Shown here: piece by piece, positions 8,213-16,842 of the stretch | Layout: each line of letters begins with the position of its first letter | How positions within the stretch are numbered: the first letter of the stretch is position 1 | Assembly (NCBI RefSeq): GCF_017355875.1 | Contig: NZ_JAFEWC010000003.1 | Span: forward strand, 67,001-131,000 | Direction of reading: 5' to 3' | DNA: 64,000 bases | Source: Aridibaculum aurantiacum | GTDB lineage: Bacteria; Bacteroidota; Bacteroidia; Chitinophagales; Chitinophagaceae | Translations under genes and position numbers: made by a program | Notes under the pieces: model-generated | Seen by the model: the letters and a program-made list of their open reading frames with translations, nothing else | Told to the model about the DNA's origin: nothing | Database searches by the model: none

Positions 8213-9193
8213 ATGACTGATAACGAAATCACGTACCTCATATTCGGGATCGTATTGGCTCTGTCAATGATCCTCGATCTTGCTTTTCTTACCAAGGCCA
8301 ATACCACCATCACCTTACGAAAAGCATTTTACCAATCAATATTCTGGGTGGCTATTTCTCTTGCATTCTGCGGCTTCGTGTGGTACGAGCTGGGAGGAAT
8401 TGTAGGAATGAAATTCCTGACGGCCTATCTCATGGAGAAGAGCCTGAGCATTGATAACATCTTTGTGTTCATTCTCATTTTTACATTCTTCAAAGTAAAA
8501 GAAGCAGATGCTGCACGTGCCTTATTTGTTGGGATCATACTGGCAATCATTTTCAGGGTGGTATTCATTTACCTGGGAATAGAACTGATAGAACGCTTCC
8601 ACTGGTTGTTATACGTGTTTGGCTTCTTCCTGTTGTATACAGGTGCCAAGCTGTTCTTCAAAAAAGATGAAGAAGAATTCGATCCGTCAAAGTCGCTCAT
8701 CTATAGATGGGCAGGAAAGATCTTTAGGATAACCAACGTAGAGCCGAATGGCCGCTATGTAATTAAGAGCAAGGGGAAGATCTTCTTTACCACCCTTTCT
8801 TTGGTGGTGGTCATGCTGGCTGCAATCGATATTGTTTTTGCGTTGGATAGTATACCAACAGTTGTGTCGCTGGTACGCGAAAAAGCCAATGTTCCTTTTT
8901 CTGCCGATGATAAACTGGTGATCTATTCATCCAACATCTTTGCAGTTCTTGGTTTGCGCAGCCTGTTCTTTTTATTAAGAGGAGCAGTAAATAAGTTCGA
9001 CTTCCTTCAGCAGGGTATTGCCATTGTGCTTGTTTTTATAGGTGTAAAAATGCTGATCGAATTCTTCGATATCCATATATCTATCTACATCTCGTTAGCT
9101 GTTATACTGGTTTGCTTGTTAGGTTCTATCCTTTACTCAATGCAAGTAAAACGGAAGGGTACGCCTAAAGAAGTGGACGACGGAACTTTATAA
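8213..9193 (+). CDS. TerC/Alx-family membrane protein
   Basis: 326 residues with about nine hydrophobic spans. TerC features are clear: LMEKSLSIDNIFVFILIF with the conserved Asp-Asn, then LAAIDIVFALDSIPTVVSL and SSNIFAVLGLRSLFFLL. E. coli Alx of this family exports manganese and responds to alkaline pH; other members are tied to tellurite resistance or to metal loading of exported enzymes. Nothing in the neighbourhood settles the substrate. It ends directly before murF-alr (15 bp to its ATG), so the two are probably cotranscribed. Confidence 0.88.
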   Translation: MTDNEITYLIFGIVLALSMILDLAFLTKANTTITLRKAFYQSIFWVAISLAFCGFVWYELGGIVGMKFLTAYLMEKSLSIDNIFVFILIFTFFKVKEADAARALFVGIILAIIFRVVFIYLGIELIERFHWLLYVFGFFLLYTGAKLFFKKDEEEFDPSKSLIYRWAGKIFRITNVEPNGRYVIKSKGKIFFTTLSLVVVMLAAIDIVFALDSIPTVVSLVREKANVPFSADDKLVIYSSNIFAVLGLRSLFFLLRGAVNKFDFLQQGIAIVLVFIGVKMLIEFFDIHISIYISLAVILVCLLGSILYSMQVKRKGTPKEVDDGTL

Positions 9194-9208
9194 TTGTTTG
9201 CTGCCATC

Positions 9209-11668
9209 ATGTATCCTATTTCTACCATTGCCGAGGTATTGAATGCCCGTTCAGTTCTTGCTGAACCGGGCACTGCTATAGAGCACCTGCTTACCGACAG
9301 CAGGCGGCTGGTAATGGCAGCAGCTACATTATTTTTTGGAATAGAAACCAGCCGCAGAAATGGAAGCGATTTTGTAAGCGAGTTGTATGCTGCAGGTGTA
9401 AGAAATTTTGTAGTAAAAAATGAATTTGATCCATCACCGTTTCCTCTTGCAAATTTTGTTTATGTAGACGATCCTTTAGTGGCACTGCAACAACTGGTGG
9501 CATGGCACAGGCGGCATTTCAACCTGCCTGTTATAGGCATTACCGGCAGTAACGGCAAAACCATAGTAAAGGAGTGGTTGTACCAATTGTTATACGCTGA
9601 TCAGAATATTGTACGCAGTCCTAAGAGCTTCAACTCGCAGGTGGGTGTGCCGCTAAGTGTGTGGCAGCTAAACGAGCAACACACGCTTGCTATTTTTGAA
9701 GCAGGTATATCGATGCCGGGTGAGATGTCAGTGCTGGAGAATATTATTAAACCTACCATTGGCGTACTAACCAATATTGGTGAAGCGCACGGGGCAAATT
9801 TTGCCAGTAAGCAAGAGAAGCTACAGGAGAAGTTTCAATTATTTGCCGGGGCCAAAATGATAGCCTGCAACAATGGAGATGCGTTGATTGAGAATTACCT
9901 GCATGAACACCAGGAGGCAAATGTTTTTACCTGGGGATATAAAGGGAAAGATCTGCGATTGCTATCGGTAGAGAAAAAAGGCAACCAGTCATTATTGGTA
10001 GCTGAATATAAAAATGCTGAGGTTTCTATCACCATTCCTTTTTCTGATAATGCATCTATAGAGAATGCTATTTCCTGCTGGTGTATACTGTTGCTGATGG
10101 GCGTACCAAATGAAGTCATCAGCAGGCGCATGCAACTGCTGCAGCCGGTAGAGATGCGGCTACAAATGAAGCGTGGCATCAACAATTGCTCTATCATTAA
10201 CGATAGTTACAGCAACGATATCAGCAGCCTGAATATCGCTCTTGATTTTTTACAACAGCAAGCAGGCAAACAAAAAGCTACCGTCATCTTATCTGATCTT
10301 GGAGAATCAGGTCATGCGGTAAAACAATATTCTAAAGTGGCAGCCGCATTACTCCGTTACAAAATTGACAAGTTCGTTGGTATAGGAAACGATCTATGTT
10401 CTTTCGAAAGCTTGTTTTCCGGTTTGCCTGATAGACATTTTTTTCGCTCAGTTGAAGAGTTCAAGCAGCAGCTCCCGCTCATTACCTTTAGAGATGAAGT
10501 AATACTAGTGAAAGGTGCAAGGGTTTTTGAGTTTGAGCAAATCGGCAGCTTATTCGAGCAGCAGGTTCACCAAACGGTAATGGAAGTAAACCTTTCTGCC
10601 ATGGTGAACAACCTGAAGCAGTTTCACCAATACCTGAAGCCAACTACCAAAGTAATGGCTATGGTAAAAGCATTTAGCTATGGAAGTGGCAGTGCAGAAG
10701 TGGCCAGCGTGTTGCAATATCATAAAGTAGATTATTTGGCTGTAGCCTATGCTGATGAAGGTGTGGAATTACGTAAAGCAGGCATTCACATGCCGGTGAT
10801 GGTAATGAACCCTGAAGATGTTACTTTTCCAGTGCTGCTACAGTACAACCTTGAACCAGAAATGTATTCGCTTGACCTGCTAAATTCATTCTGCAGTTAT
10901 GTAGAAAAGCAAGGTGTAGAGCAGGTGGGCATTCACATCAAACTAGATACAGGCATGCATCGGCTTGGCTTCGAACATGAAGATGTAGAAGAATTGCTAG
11001 CGTACCTGCAGGCTCATAAGACTCTTGTGGTGAAGTCGGTTTTCTCTCACCTGGTGGGAAGCGAGGAGCAGGAGCACGATGCCTTTACACAATACCAGGG
11101 TAAAACATTTAATGGTTTTGTACAGCGCCTTAAGCAGGTGATTGACTATCCTTTTATCACACATATATCCAACTCGGCAGCTATATTCAGGCACCCCAAC
11201 ATGCAGTACGACATGGTGCGGTTAGGCATTGGCCTTTACGGTATAGATACATCGGCAAGCAATGTATTGCAGCTGCAACCGGTGGCTACCTTACGAACTA
11301 CCATTTCTCAGATACGAAAAGTGAAGGCTGGTGAAAGTGTAGGTTATAGCAGGAAAGGGATGCTTCAGAAAGATGCCACTATTGCCACTATACGGATTGG
11401 TTATGCCGATGGCTTTAGAAGAAAGCTCGGCAATGGCAATGGCAAAGTTTTCCTGAAAGGAGCAACAGCCCCTGTAGTTGGCAATGTGTGCATGGACATG
11501 ACGATGATAGATGTGTCAGATATAGAAGATGTAAAGGAAGGTGACGCAGTTGAAATATTTGGTCCCAACCTGCCGGTGGAGCAACTGGCTAAATGGTGCG
11601 AAACCATTCCTTACGAAATCATGACCAATATAAGCCTGCGCGTAAAGCGTGTGTACTACGAAGAGTAA
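9209..11668 (+). CDS. murF-alr: Fused MurF (D-Ala-D-Ala adding ligase) and alanine racemase
   Basis: 819 residues. Residues 1 to about 440 are MurF, which adds D-Ala-D-Ala to the UDP-MurNAc tripeptide; the ATP loop GSNGKT is at 113-118, with EAGISMPGEM and LTNIGEAHGANF following. Residues from about 455 on are alanine racemase: PLP lysine K487 in MVKAFSYGSG, DTGMHRLGF, and catalytic Tyr713 in VGYSRKG. One chain therefore makes D-alanine and uses its dipeptide product. This fusion is common in Bacteroidota. ATG 9209 is preferred over TTG 9194 on family grounds. Ddl ligase is not nearby. Confidence 0.93.
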   Translation: MYPISTIAEVLNARSVLAEPGTAIEHLLTDSRRLVMAAATLFFGIETSRRNGSDFVSELYAAGVRNFVVKNEFDPSPFPLANFVYVDDPLVALQQLVAWHRRHFNLPVIGITGSNGKTIVKEWLYQLLYADQNIVRSPKSFNSQVGVPLSVWQLNEQHTLAIFEAGISMPGEMSVLENIIKPTIGVLTNIGEAHGANFASKQEKLQEKFQLFAGAKMIACNNGDALIENYLHEHQEANVFTWGYKGKDLRLLSVEKKGNQSLLVAEYKNAEVSITIPFSDNASIENAISCWCILLLMGVPNEVISRRMQLLQPVEMRLQMKRGINNCSIINDSYSNDISSLNIALDFLQQQAGKQKATVILSDLGESGHAVKQYSKVAAALLRYKIDKFVGIGNDLCSFESLFSGLPDRHFFRSVEEFKQQLPLITFRDEVILVKGARVFEFEQIGSLFEQQVHQTVMEVNLSAMVNNLKQFHQYLKPTTKVMAMVKAFSYGSGSAEVASVLQYHKVDYLAVAYADEGVELRKAGIHMPVMVMNPEDVTFPVLLQYNLEPEMYSLDLLNSFCSYVEKQGVEQVGIHIKLDTGMHRLGFEHEDVEELLAYLQAHKTLVVKSVFSHLVGSEEQEHDAFTQYQGKTFNGFVQRLKQVIDYPFITHISNSAAIFRHPNMQYDMVRLGIGLYGIDTSASNVLQLQPVATLRTTISQIRKVKAGESVGYSRKGMLQKDATIATIRIGYADGFRRKLGNGNGKVFLKGATAPVVGNVCMDMTMIDVSDIEDVKEGDAVEIFGPNLPVEQLAKWCETIPYEIMTNISLRVKRVYYEE

Positions 11669-11820
11669 TCTTTCACTACTTCAATCTTCTGCATTTGTAC
11701 CGCTTTTCTGTCTTGAATTGGTTTGTTTCTTCGCTAATAAACTAAACCTTCAACTAAATCGTATATTGATTGTTGAATGTTTTGATTGCTTCATCTTACT
11801 ACTATATCGCCATTAGCCTC

Positions 11821-11836
11821 TGCTTTAGTTAAAGCA
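11821..11836. promoter_or_regulatory. Palindrome upstream of the PiT-arsM operon (operator candidate)
   Basis: TGCTTTA-GT-TAAAGCA is a perfect 7+2+7 inverted repeat, 56 bp before the PiT start, in an otherwise featureless 224-bp gap. The position fits an operator, but no cognate regulator gene is adjacent. Confidence 0.35.
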
Positions 11837-11880
11837 ACGGAAGCCAACCGCATTAATGATATTATTCCACTCAAAAGTAC

Positions 11881-11886
11881 AGGAGG
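11881..11886 (+). promoter_or_regulatory. Strong Shine-Dalgarno of the PiT gene
   Basis: AGGAGG with 6 nt to ATG 11893. Such a perfect site is unusual in this window, where most starts have none, and it fixes the start codon. Confidence 0.7.
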
Positions 11887-11892
11887 CAGCCA

Positions 11893-13014
11893 ATGATGAT
11901 AGTGATCTTTCTCTTGTTGGCTGTATTGTTCCTCACCTACTTCAATGGGGCAAATGATAACTTTAAAGGGGTGGCAACTTTATGGGGTAGTGGTACTTTA
12001 TCTTATAGATCAGCATTGGTACTTGCTACTGTAGCCACTTTCGCAGGATCTATCTGCTCTTATTTTTTTGCAGCTACACTTATTAAAAATTTTTCTGGAA
12101 AAGGTTTGGTTCCGGATCATTTTATCCAATCTGTTCCATTTGCCTTATCAGTGGCATTGGGTGCTGGGACTACAGTTTTATTAGCCACGCGATTTGGATT
12201 TCCTATTTCGACTACACATAGCCTGGTAGGTGGTTTGATAGGTGCCGGTGTGGTAGCCGTTGGTACGGCAGTTAAATTTTCTACTTTAGGAACTACTTTT
12301 TTATTGCCTTTGTTGCTAAGCCCGCTGATAGCCGTATTAGCAAGCGGCTCTTTATATAGTCTATTTCATAAAGCACGTAAGGCTGCAGGTATACAAGAAG
12401 AAAGCTGCATTTGTATTGGTAAAAAATGGATACCAGTTGCGGCTATAACAAGTGGCAGCCATTTCCAATCTTTGCCTATTTTGCAAGCTACAGTAGCTAC
12501 TAATGATGAATGCTTGATGCAGTACAATGGCCGTTTCCTTGGCATCAGCTTTCAGCCCTTACTGAATAATTTACATTATATAAGTGCAGGCATTGTATCA
12601 TTTGCACGTGGTTTAAATGATACGCCAAAGTTCGTTTCGCTACTGCTGATCACGCAGCTATTCAACATCCCGGTTTACATTGGTTTATTAGCATGCGTTA
12701 TGGTAACTGGTGGTTTATTGAATGCAAGAAGAGTGGCACAAACCATGAGTAAAAAGATCTCCCGTTTCAACCACGGCCAGGGATTTACAGCAAACATGGT
12801 TACGGGTTTCCTTGTGATAACAGCTTCAGTATTTGGTATGCCTGTATCAACTACGCATGTATCGGTAGGAAGTATTTTTGGCGTAGGCGTTATCAACCAT
12901 ACAGCCAATCCCAATGAAATGATGAAGATCCTTTTGTCATGGGTGCTTACACTGCCACTGGCAGCACTGCTTAGCAGCTGCTTTTACTTTATATTTAAAA
13001 ACATACAGCTATAA
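11893..13014 (+). CDS. PiT-family inorganic phosphate (possibly arsenate) transporter
   Basis: 373 residues, about ten hydrophobic spans, with the duplicated PiT signatures: FNGANDNFKGVATLWGSG and FGFPISTTHSLVGG in the first half, ARGLNDTPKF and FGMPVSTTHVSVGSI in the second. The family moves phosphate with cations and can carry arsenate. The central loop carries a cysteine cluster (EESCICIGKKW) and another Cys (NDECLMQY). Its stop is 2 bp before arsM, so the two are translationally linked. That context suggests a role with arsenic or with phosphate under arsenic stress. The substrate is an inference. Confidence 0.88.
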   Translation: MMIVIFLLLAVLFLTYFNGANDNFKGVATLWGSGTLSYRSALVLATVATFAGSICSYFFAATLIKNFSGKGLVPDHFIQSVPFALSVALGAGTTVLLATRFGFPISTTHSLVGGLIGAGVVAVGTAVKFSTLGTTFLLPLLLSPLIAVLASGSLYSLFHKARKAAGIQEESCICIGKKWIPVAAITSGSHFQSLPILQATVATNDECLMQYNGRFLGISFQPLLNNLHYISAGIVSFARGLNDTPKFVSLLLITQLFNIPVYIGLLACVMVTGGLLNARRVAQTMSKKISRFNHGQGFTANMVTGFLVITASVFGMPVSTTHVSVGSIFGVGVINHTANPNEMMKILLSWVLTLPLAALLSSCFYFIFKNIQL

Positions 13015-13016
13015 CT

Positions 13017-13991
13017 ATGGAACAGGCTTATTTAGAAACGACAAGAAATGTATACAAGGACGCAGCCGAAAATCCTAACGTTGGCCTTTGCTGCACCACT
13101 ACACCAATCTGGCAATTGCCGGGGCTAAGCATTCCTAAACGGATGCTTGAGATGAACTATGGATGCGGCAGTACGGTTAATCCTCGTGATCTTGTAAACA
13201 ACCCGCGCATATTGTATGTAGGCGTTGGTGGCGGAATGGAGTTGCTGCAGTTTGCATATTTCAGCAGGCAACTAGGTGGTGTAACAGGTGTAGACGTGGT
13301 AGATGAAATGCTGGAAGCAAGCAGGCAGAATTTTGTAGAAGCGGAAAAGGTAAATCCATGGTTCCGGAGCGAGTTTGTAAACCTGGTAAAAGGTGATGCG
13401 CTTCATTTGCCTATAGAAGACAATTCCATTGATGTAGCTGCACAAAACTGCCTGTTTAACATCTTTAAGCACGATGACCTGAAGAAGGCACTTCAGGAGA
13501 TGTACAGGGTGCTAAAGCCTCGGGGCAGGCTGGTACTTTCAGATCCTACATGCGAGCAGGAAATGCCGGAAGTGCTACGCGAAGATGAGCGCCTGAGGGC
13601 TCTTTGCTTAAGTGGTTCTTTGCCACTAAAGGAATACATCAAAATGATCACCGATGTAGGCTTTGGTACAGTGGAAATAAGAGCAAAACGACCTTATCGT
13701 ATTCTTGATCCGGCTAATTATGCAACAGATGAGTTGATCTACATTGAAAGTGTGGAGGTGTGTGCTATTAAAGATCCGATGCCGGCAGATGGTCCTTGTG
13801 TATTCACAGGTAAGACAGCTATTTACTTTGGTAAAGATGAATGCTTTGATGATGAGAAGGGGCATGTGCTGCTTCCTAATCAACCATTGGCGGTGTGCGA
13901 TAAAACTGCCGGCGCTCTTGCTGCATTTGGTCGCAATGATATCTTCATTTCTGAAAGTAACTACTTCTATGATGGCGGTGGCTGTTGCTAG
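13017..13991 (+). CDS. arsM: Arsenosugar-biosynthesis-type arsenite methyltransferase ArsM
   Basis: 324 residues. An SAM-dependent methyltransferase with motif I VGVGGGMELLQFAYFSR. Cysteines expected to bind As(III) are present: GLCC (25-26), NYGCG (50), QNCLFNIF and RALCLSGSL. The C-terminal extension has PCVFTGKTAIYFG, AVCDKTAGALAA and a final DGGGCC, which I recognise from the cyanobacterial arsenosugar ArsM subgroup rather than short ArsM. It methylates arsenite toward dimethylated arsenic, the precursor used by the radical-SAM enzyme ArsS. No ArsS gene is next to it; lspA follows after a terminator. Confidence 0.88.
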   Translation: MEQAYLETTRNVYKDAAENPNVGLCCTTTPIWQLPGLSIPKRMLEMNYGCGSTVNPRDLVNNPRILYVGVGGGMELLQFAYFSRQLGGVTGVDVVDEMLEASRQNFVEAEKVNPWFRSEFVNLVKGDALHLPIEDNSIDVAAQNCLFNIFKHDDLKKALQEMYRVLKPRGRLVLSDPTCEQEMPEVLREDERLRALCLSGSLPLKEYIKMITDVGFGTVEIRAKRPYRILDPANYATDELIYIESVEVCAIKDPMPADGPCVFTGKTAIYFGKDECFDDEKGHVLLPNQPLAVCDKTAGALAAFGRNDIFISESNYFYDGGGCC

Positions 13992-14038
13992 TTGAAAGGG
14001 AGCAGGTGAGGCTGTAAAATAAAATTGCAAAACATAAG

Positions 14039-14087
14039 CGGCAGGAGAGAGGGGAAGCGCATTTCCCTTTTCCCTGCCGTTTTGTTT
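14039..14087 (+). terminator. Terminator of the PiT-arsM operon
   Basis: CGGCAGG (14039-14045) pairs with CCTGCCG (14073-14079); an inner AGGGGAA / TTCCCTT stem extends it. TTTTGTTT follows. Confidence 0.8.
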
Positions 14088-14134
14088 AGATGTTACAGAC
14101 TGTATAATTGATTCAGCTATGTATGCTGTTTCCC

Positions 14135-14142
14135 TATCTTTG
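14135..14142 (+). promoter_or_regulatory. -7 promoter box of lspA
   Basis: TATCTTTG matches TAnnTTTG, 22 bp before the GTG start. An upstream ATTG lies 24 bp away, slightly beyond the usual spacing. Confidence 0.45.
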
Positions 14143-14164
14143 ACCGCTAAATAATTTTCAATTG

Positions 14165-14845
14165 GTGAAGTCGCGGAATATCATCCTACTGGTAATATTG
14201 GTTTTGCTTATCGACCAGGTTTCTAAGTTTTATATCAAGACAAATTTCTACATAGGCCAGGAGATCAAGGTAATGGGCATGAACTGGTTCCGCATTCATT
14301 TTGTTGAAAATGAAGGAATGGCCTGGGGCTGGAAATGGGGTGGTGATTGGGGGAAAGTGGCGCTTACACTTTTCAGGCTTGTAGCTGTTATTGCAGGTGT
14401 TTTTATTATCCGTGATTTTATTAAAAAGAAATATCACCCCGGCTTTGTCTATTGTGCTGCACTCATTTTCGCAGGTGCCTTAGGAAACCTTATTGATAGT
14501 TTGTTCTATGGTATGATCTTCAGCGCAAGTGATCCATATGTTCAGAATGTGGCTACTCTCTTTCCTGCAGGTGGCGGTTACGCCAATTTTTTACATGGTA
14601 AGGTGGTAGATATGTTGTACTTCCCCATAATTACCAATGCGCATTTTCCTTCGTGGGTGCCTTTTTGGGGCGGAGAAGAATTTGAATTCTTTCGACCTGT
14701 TTTTAATGTAGCTGATGCTGCTATTTCAGTTGGTGTCATCATCATCCTGATCTTCCAGAATAAATTCTTCAAGCAAGAAGAGAAAAAGCAAGAGAGCACT
14801 GTAGAAACCAATGCGCCGGTGGATGATAATGTGCAGGTACTTTAA
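14165..14845 (+). CDS. lspA: Lipoprotein signal peptidase (signal peptidase II)
   Basis: Aspartic membrane protease that cleaves prolipoproteins before the lipidated Cys. 226 residues from GTG 14165; an adjacent TTG at 14162 would add one residue. No ATG exists in the open frame. It has four hydrophobic spans. The catalytic aspartates are in GALGNLIDSLFYG and FNVADAAISVGV, and VENEGMAWG matches the conserved N-terminal loop. It is longer than the ~160-residue E. coli enzyme because of an insert between the two aspartate motifs and a charged C-terminal tail, as is usual in Bacteroidota. Confidence 0.92.
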   Translation: MKSRNIILLVILVLLIDQVSKFYIKTNFYIGQEIKVMGMNWFRIHFVENEGMAWGWKWGGDWGKVALTLFRLVAVIAGVFIIRDFIKKKYHPGFVYCAALIFAGALGNLIDSLFYGMIFSASDPYVQNVATLFPAGGGYANFLHGKVVDMLYFPIITNAHFPSWVPFWGGEEFEFFRPVFNVADAAISVGVIIILIFQNKFFKQEEKKQESTVETNAPVDDNVQVL

Positions 14846-15109
14846 GAAAGTTGTTAGGTGTGAGTTGTTAGTTGGTAGATGGAAGCTAATAGCTGGTAGA
14901 TGTAAGGGAAGAATATTTGATCTACATCATCCTATCAATAGCTTTTGAACTTTGCTAAATCTCAAACTTCACTTCTTCGGTGTCTTGCTCTTCAGTCTAG
15001 AGCTAATTCTTTTCATTTCTTTTACTGATAATCCGGCTTATTGAAGCGGCAACCTTTTGCTTCCTATTTTTGCTCGATTATCTTCTTTACGTCCTTCATA
15101 TTAATGTTT
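14846..15109. other. Intergenic gap with short direct repeats and possible coding debris
   Basis: About 260 bp between convergent lspA and the repeat lipoprotein. The first 60 bp hold direct repeats GTTGTTAG (twice) and GGTAGATG (twice). On the minus strand a short reading frame begins MKDVKKIIEQK and is then broken, with further lysine-rich pieces in another frame. It could be a decayed small gene. I see no intact feature. Confidence 0.3.
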
Positions 15110-15139
15110 AAAAAGAAAAAGGTCACCCATTTGGCGACC
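15110..15139 (-). terminator. Terminator of the repeat lipoprotein gene
   Basis: On the minus strand GGTCGCC (15133-15139) pairs with GGTGACC (15121-15127), followed by a T-rich tract TTTTTCTTTT. It lies about 25 bp after the stop codon. Confidence 0.75.
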
Positions 15140-15164
15140 CTTTCAATATCATTGATCCTTTCTC

Positions 15165-16685
15165 TTATTGACCTACTACGGCTCTAAAAGTGCCGCCTGT
15201 AATAGGAACAACTGAGCCGGCAGCATTGAATGCATTACCGGTGAAACTGCCGGTAACTACTCTAGTGGTAGTGTTGTAGCTACTGATAGTAAAGTTGATG
15301 GCTGCTCCCGGTGTGCCTGCATTCGCCTCATATATTTCATCGAAGTTAGCATCAAGAAAAGCAAAGATGCTTCCATTGGAAGTGCTATAGTTACCAGGTG
15401 TTATTGTTCCTCCAGGAAGTAGAATTCCTGCCAGGAAAGTAGAGTCGTTAGTTGCGAAAGTATATCCTTCCAGTCTTAAGAAAGTAAAGCCCTGGAATGT
15501 TTCGATGTAAGCGGTATCCATTGGTCCATGGAAGAACCTGGCGCCCTGGCTAAACCTCCATGCAGAGTCCGCCGCTGTAGCTCCACCACCTGTACCAGAA
15601 CCTGGATTGATGGTTACTTGTACAGAACAAGCTGACGTGCCGGCAGCTACACCTATGGTAGCAGTTCCCGCGCTGGTTGGTGTTCCTGATCCTGCTAATG
15701 TTACATTGTGCTGACCAGTGGTTGCAAAGTTTCCTGATCCTGAGAAGCTGATACCGCTTGCTGATACGGTGCTCATGTTATAAGCTCCCGGTGCGGTAAC
15801 ATTCACTTGTACAGTGATAGAATTGGTAGCATTCAAAGGTGTGCCTGCTGTATAAGTACCATTAACAGTAGCAGCTGTACATGGACCACCGGCACCTGCG
15901 AGTGTATAAGTAGCATTTTGTGTATTACCAGAAGTGACATTGATAGAGAAGCCACAACCTGCTGAAGCTGTAGTAACAGCAAAAGCTGTAGTACCTGCCG
16001 CAGTTGGTGTTCCTGTTCCTCTTAACACAATGGTTGCAGGACCTGCAGTAGCCAATACTCCACTTCCTGAGAAGGTCATGCCATTCATAGTGGTAGTGGT
16101 AAGATTGTAAGTGCCGGGGGTAGTAACATTTACACTAAGCGTAACGGTATTATTAGCTGTAAGTGGTGTACCTGCCTGGTATGTCCCCTGGATGTTTGGA
16201 CTAGCACAAACGCCTGCTGTATTATTGAAAGTAAATGCAGCCGGAGTTCCACCTCCGCTTCCGCCAGATGAGTCAACTACATTCACAATAAAATTACATT
16301 GGCTGGTACCAAAGTTGACGGTGAAATTTGTAGGGATAGGAAGAATAGGACGGCCTATTGCCATCAATTTTACTGTTTGTAAACCTGCAGAAGGAAAATA
16401 ACCTGAATCTCTAAAGTTGAAACCATTTTGTTGGTCGGTGGTAATACGATAGATACCTGGTGCCGTTACCTGTACCTGTACATATACATAATTATCCGCT
16501 CTAAGTGTGCTGTCTGTAACATAATTGCCGTTGATGCTAACAGGCTGACAATCTCCAAGAGAATCTTTCAATGTACCAGTTGCCAGTCCACCTGTTAATC
16601 CACTTTCTACACTTAGTTCCTTCTGGCAAGCTGCAATTACAAATATGCCCGCCAGTATTACCAATAGATACTTTAGTCTTTTCAT
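15165..16685 (-). CDS. Lipoprotein with internal ~100-residue Ig-like repeats
   Basis: 506 residues. Signal peptide II with lipobox VIAAC at about residues 16-20. After a short linker come three similar modules, each starting with a Cys-containing stretch (LGDCQPVSINGNYV, GVCASPNIQGTYQAGTPLT, GPCTAATVNGTYTAGTPLN) and each carrying V.V.APG.Y..(S/T) and SGSG-F..(S/T)G motifs. A fourth, different C-terminal domain follows (AWRFSQGARFFHGPMDTAY to GGTFRAVVGQ). One Cys pair per module suggests an intradomain disulfide. Probably a surface lipoprotein; function unknown. The high similarity of modules two and three suggests recent duplication. Confidence 0.75.
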   Translation of the reverse strand: MKRLKYLLVILAGIFVIAACQKELSVESGLTGGLATGTLKDSLGDCQPVSINGNYVTDSTLRADNYVYVQVQVTAPGIYRITTDQQNGFNFRDSGYFPSAGLQTVKLMAIGRPILPIPTNFTVNFGTSQCNFIVNVVDSSGGSGGGTPAAFTFNNTAGVCASPNIQGTYQAGTPLTANNTVTLSVNVTTPGTYNLTTTTMNGMTFSGSGVLATAGPATIVLRGTGTPTAAGTTAFAVTTASAGCGFSINVTSGNTQNATYTLAGAGGPCTAATVNGTYTAGTPLNATNSITVQVNVTAPGAYNMSTVSASGISFSGSGNFATTGQHNVTLAGSGTPTSAGTATIGVAAGTSACSVQVTINPGSGTGGGATAADSAWRFSQGARFFHGPMDTAYIETFQGFTFLRLEGYTFATNDSTFLAGILLPGGTITPGNYSTSNGSIFAFLDANFDEIYEANAGTPGAAINFTISSYNTTTRVVTGSFTGNAFNAAGSVVPITGGTFRAVVGQ

Positions 16686-16842
16686 GAAACAAAGAAAATC
16701 TTTTTTGCTGAGAGAAATCTTTCGACCTATGATTTTAATTAAAGCCTCACCGCTGCCTGCTGGCTAAAAGAAAATTGATTGAATAATCCTTCTTTAAATC
16801 TTGAAACAGCAGCCGCTCCACTCTTTTTTGCTAACCAGGATT

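Noticed and set aside
14860-15100. Minus-strand lysine-rich fragments in the gap after lspA
   Set aside because: Several stops and frame changes; too short to support a gene, noted only in the gap description.
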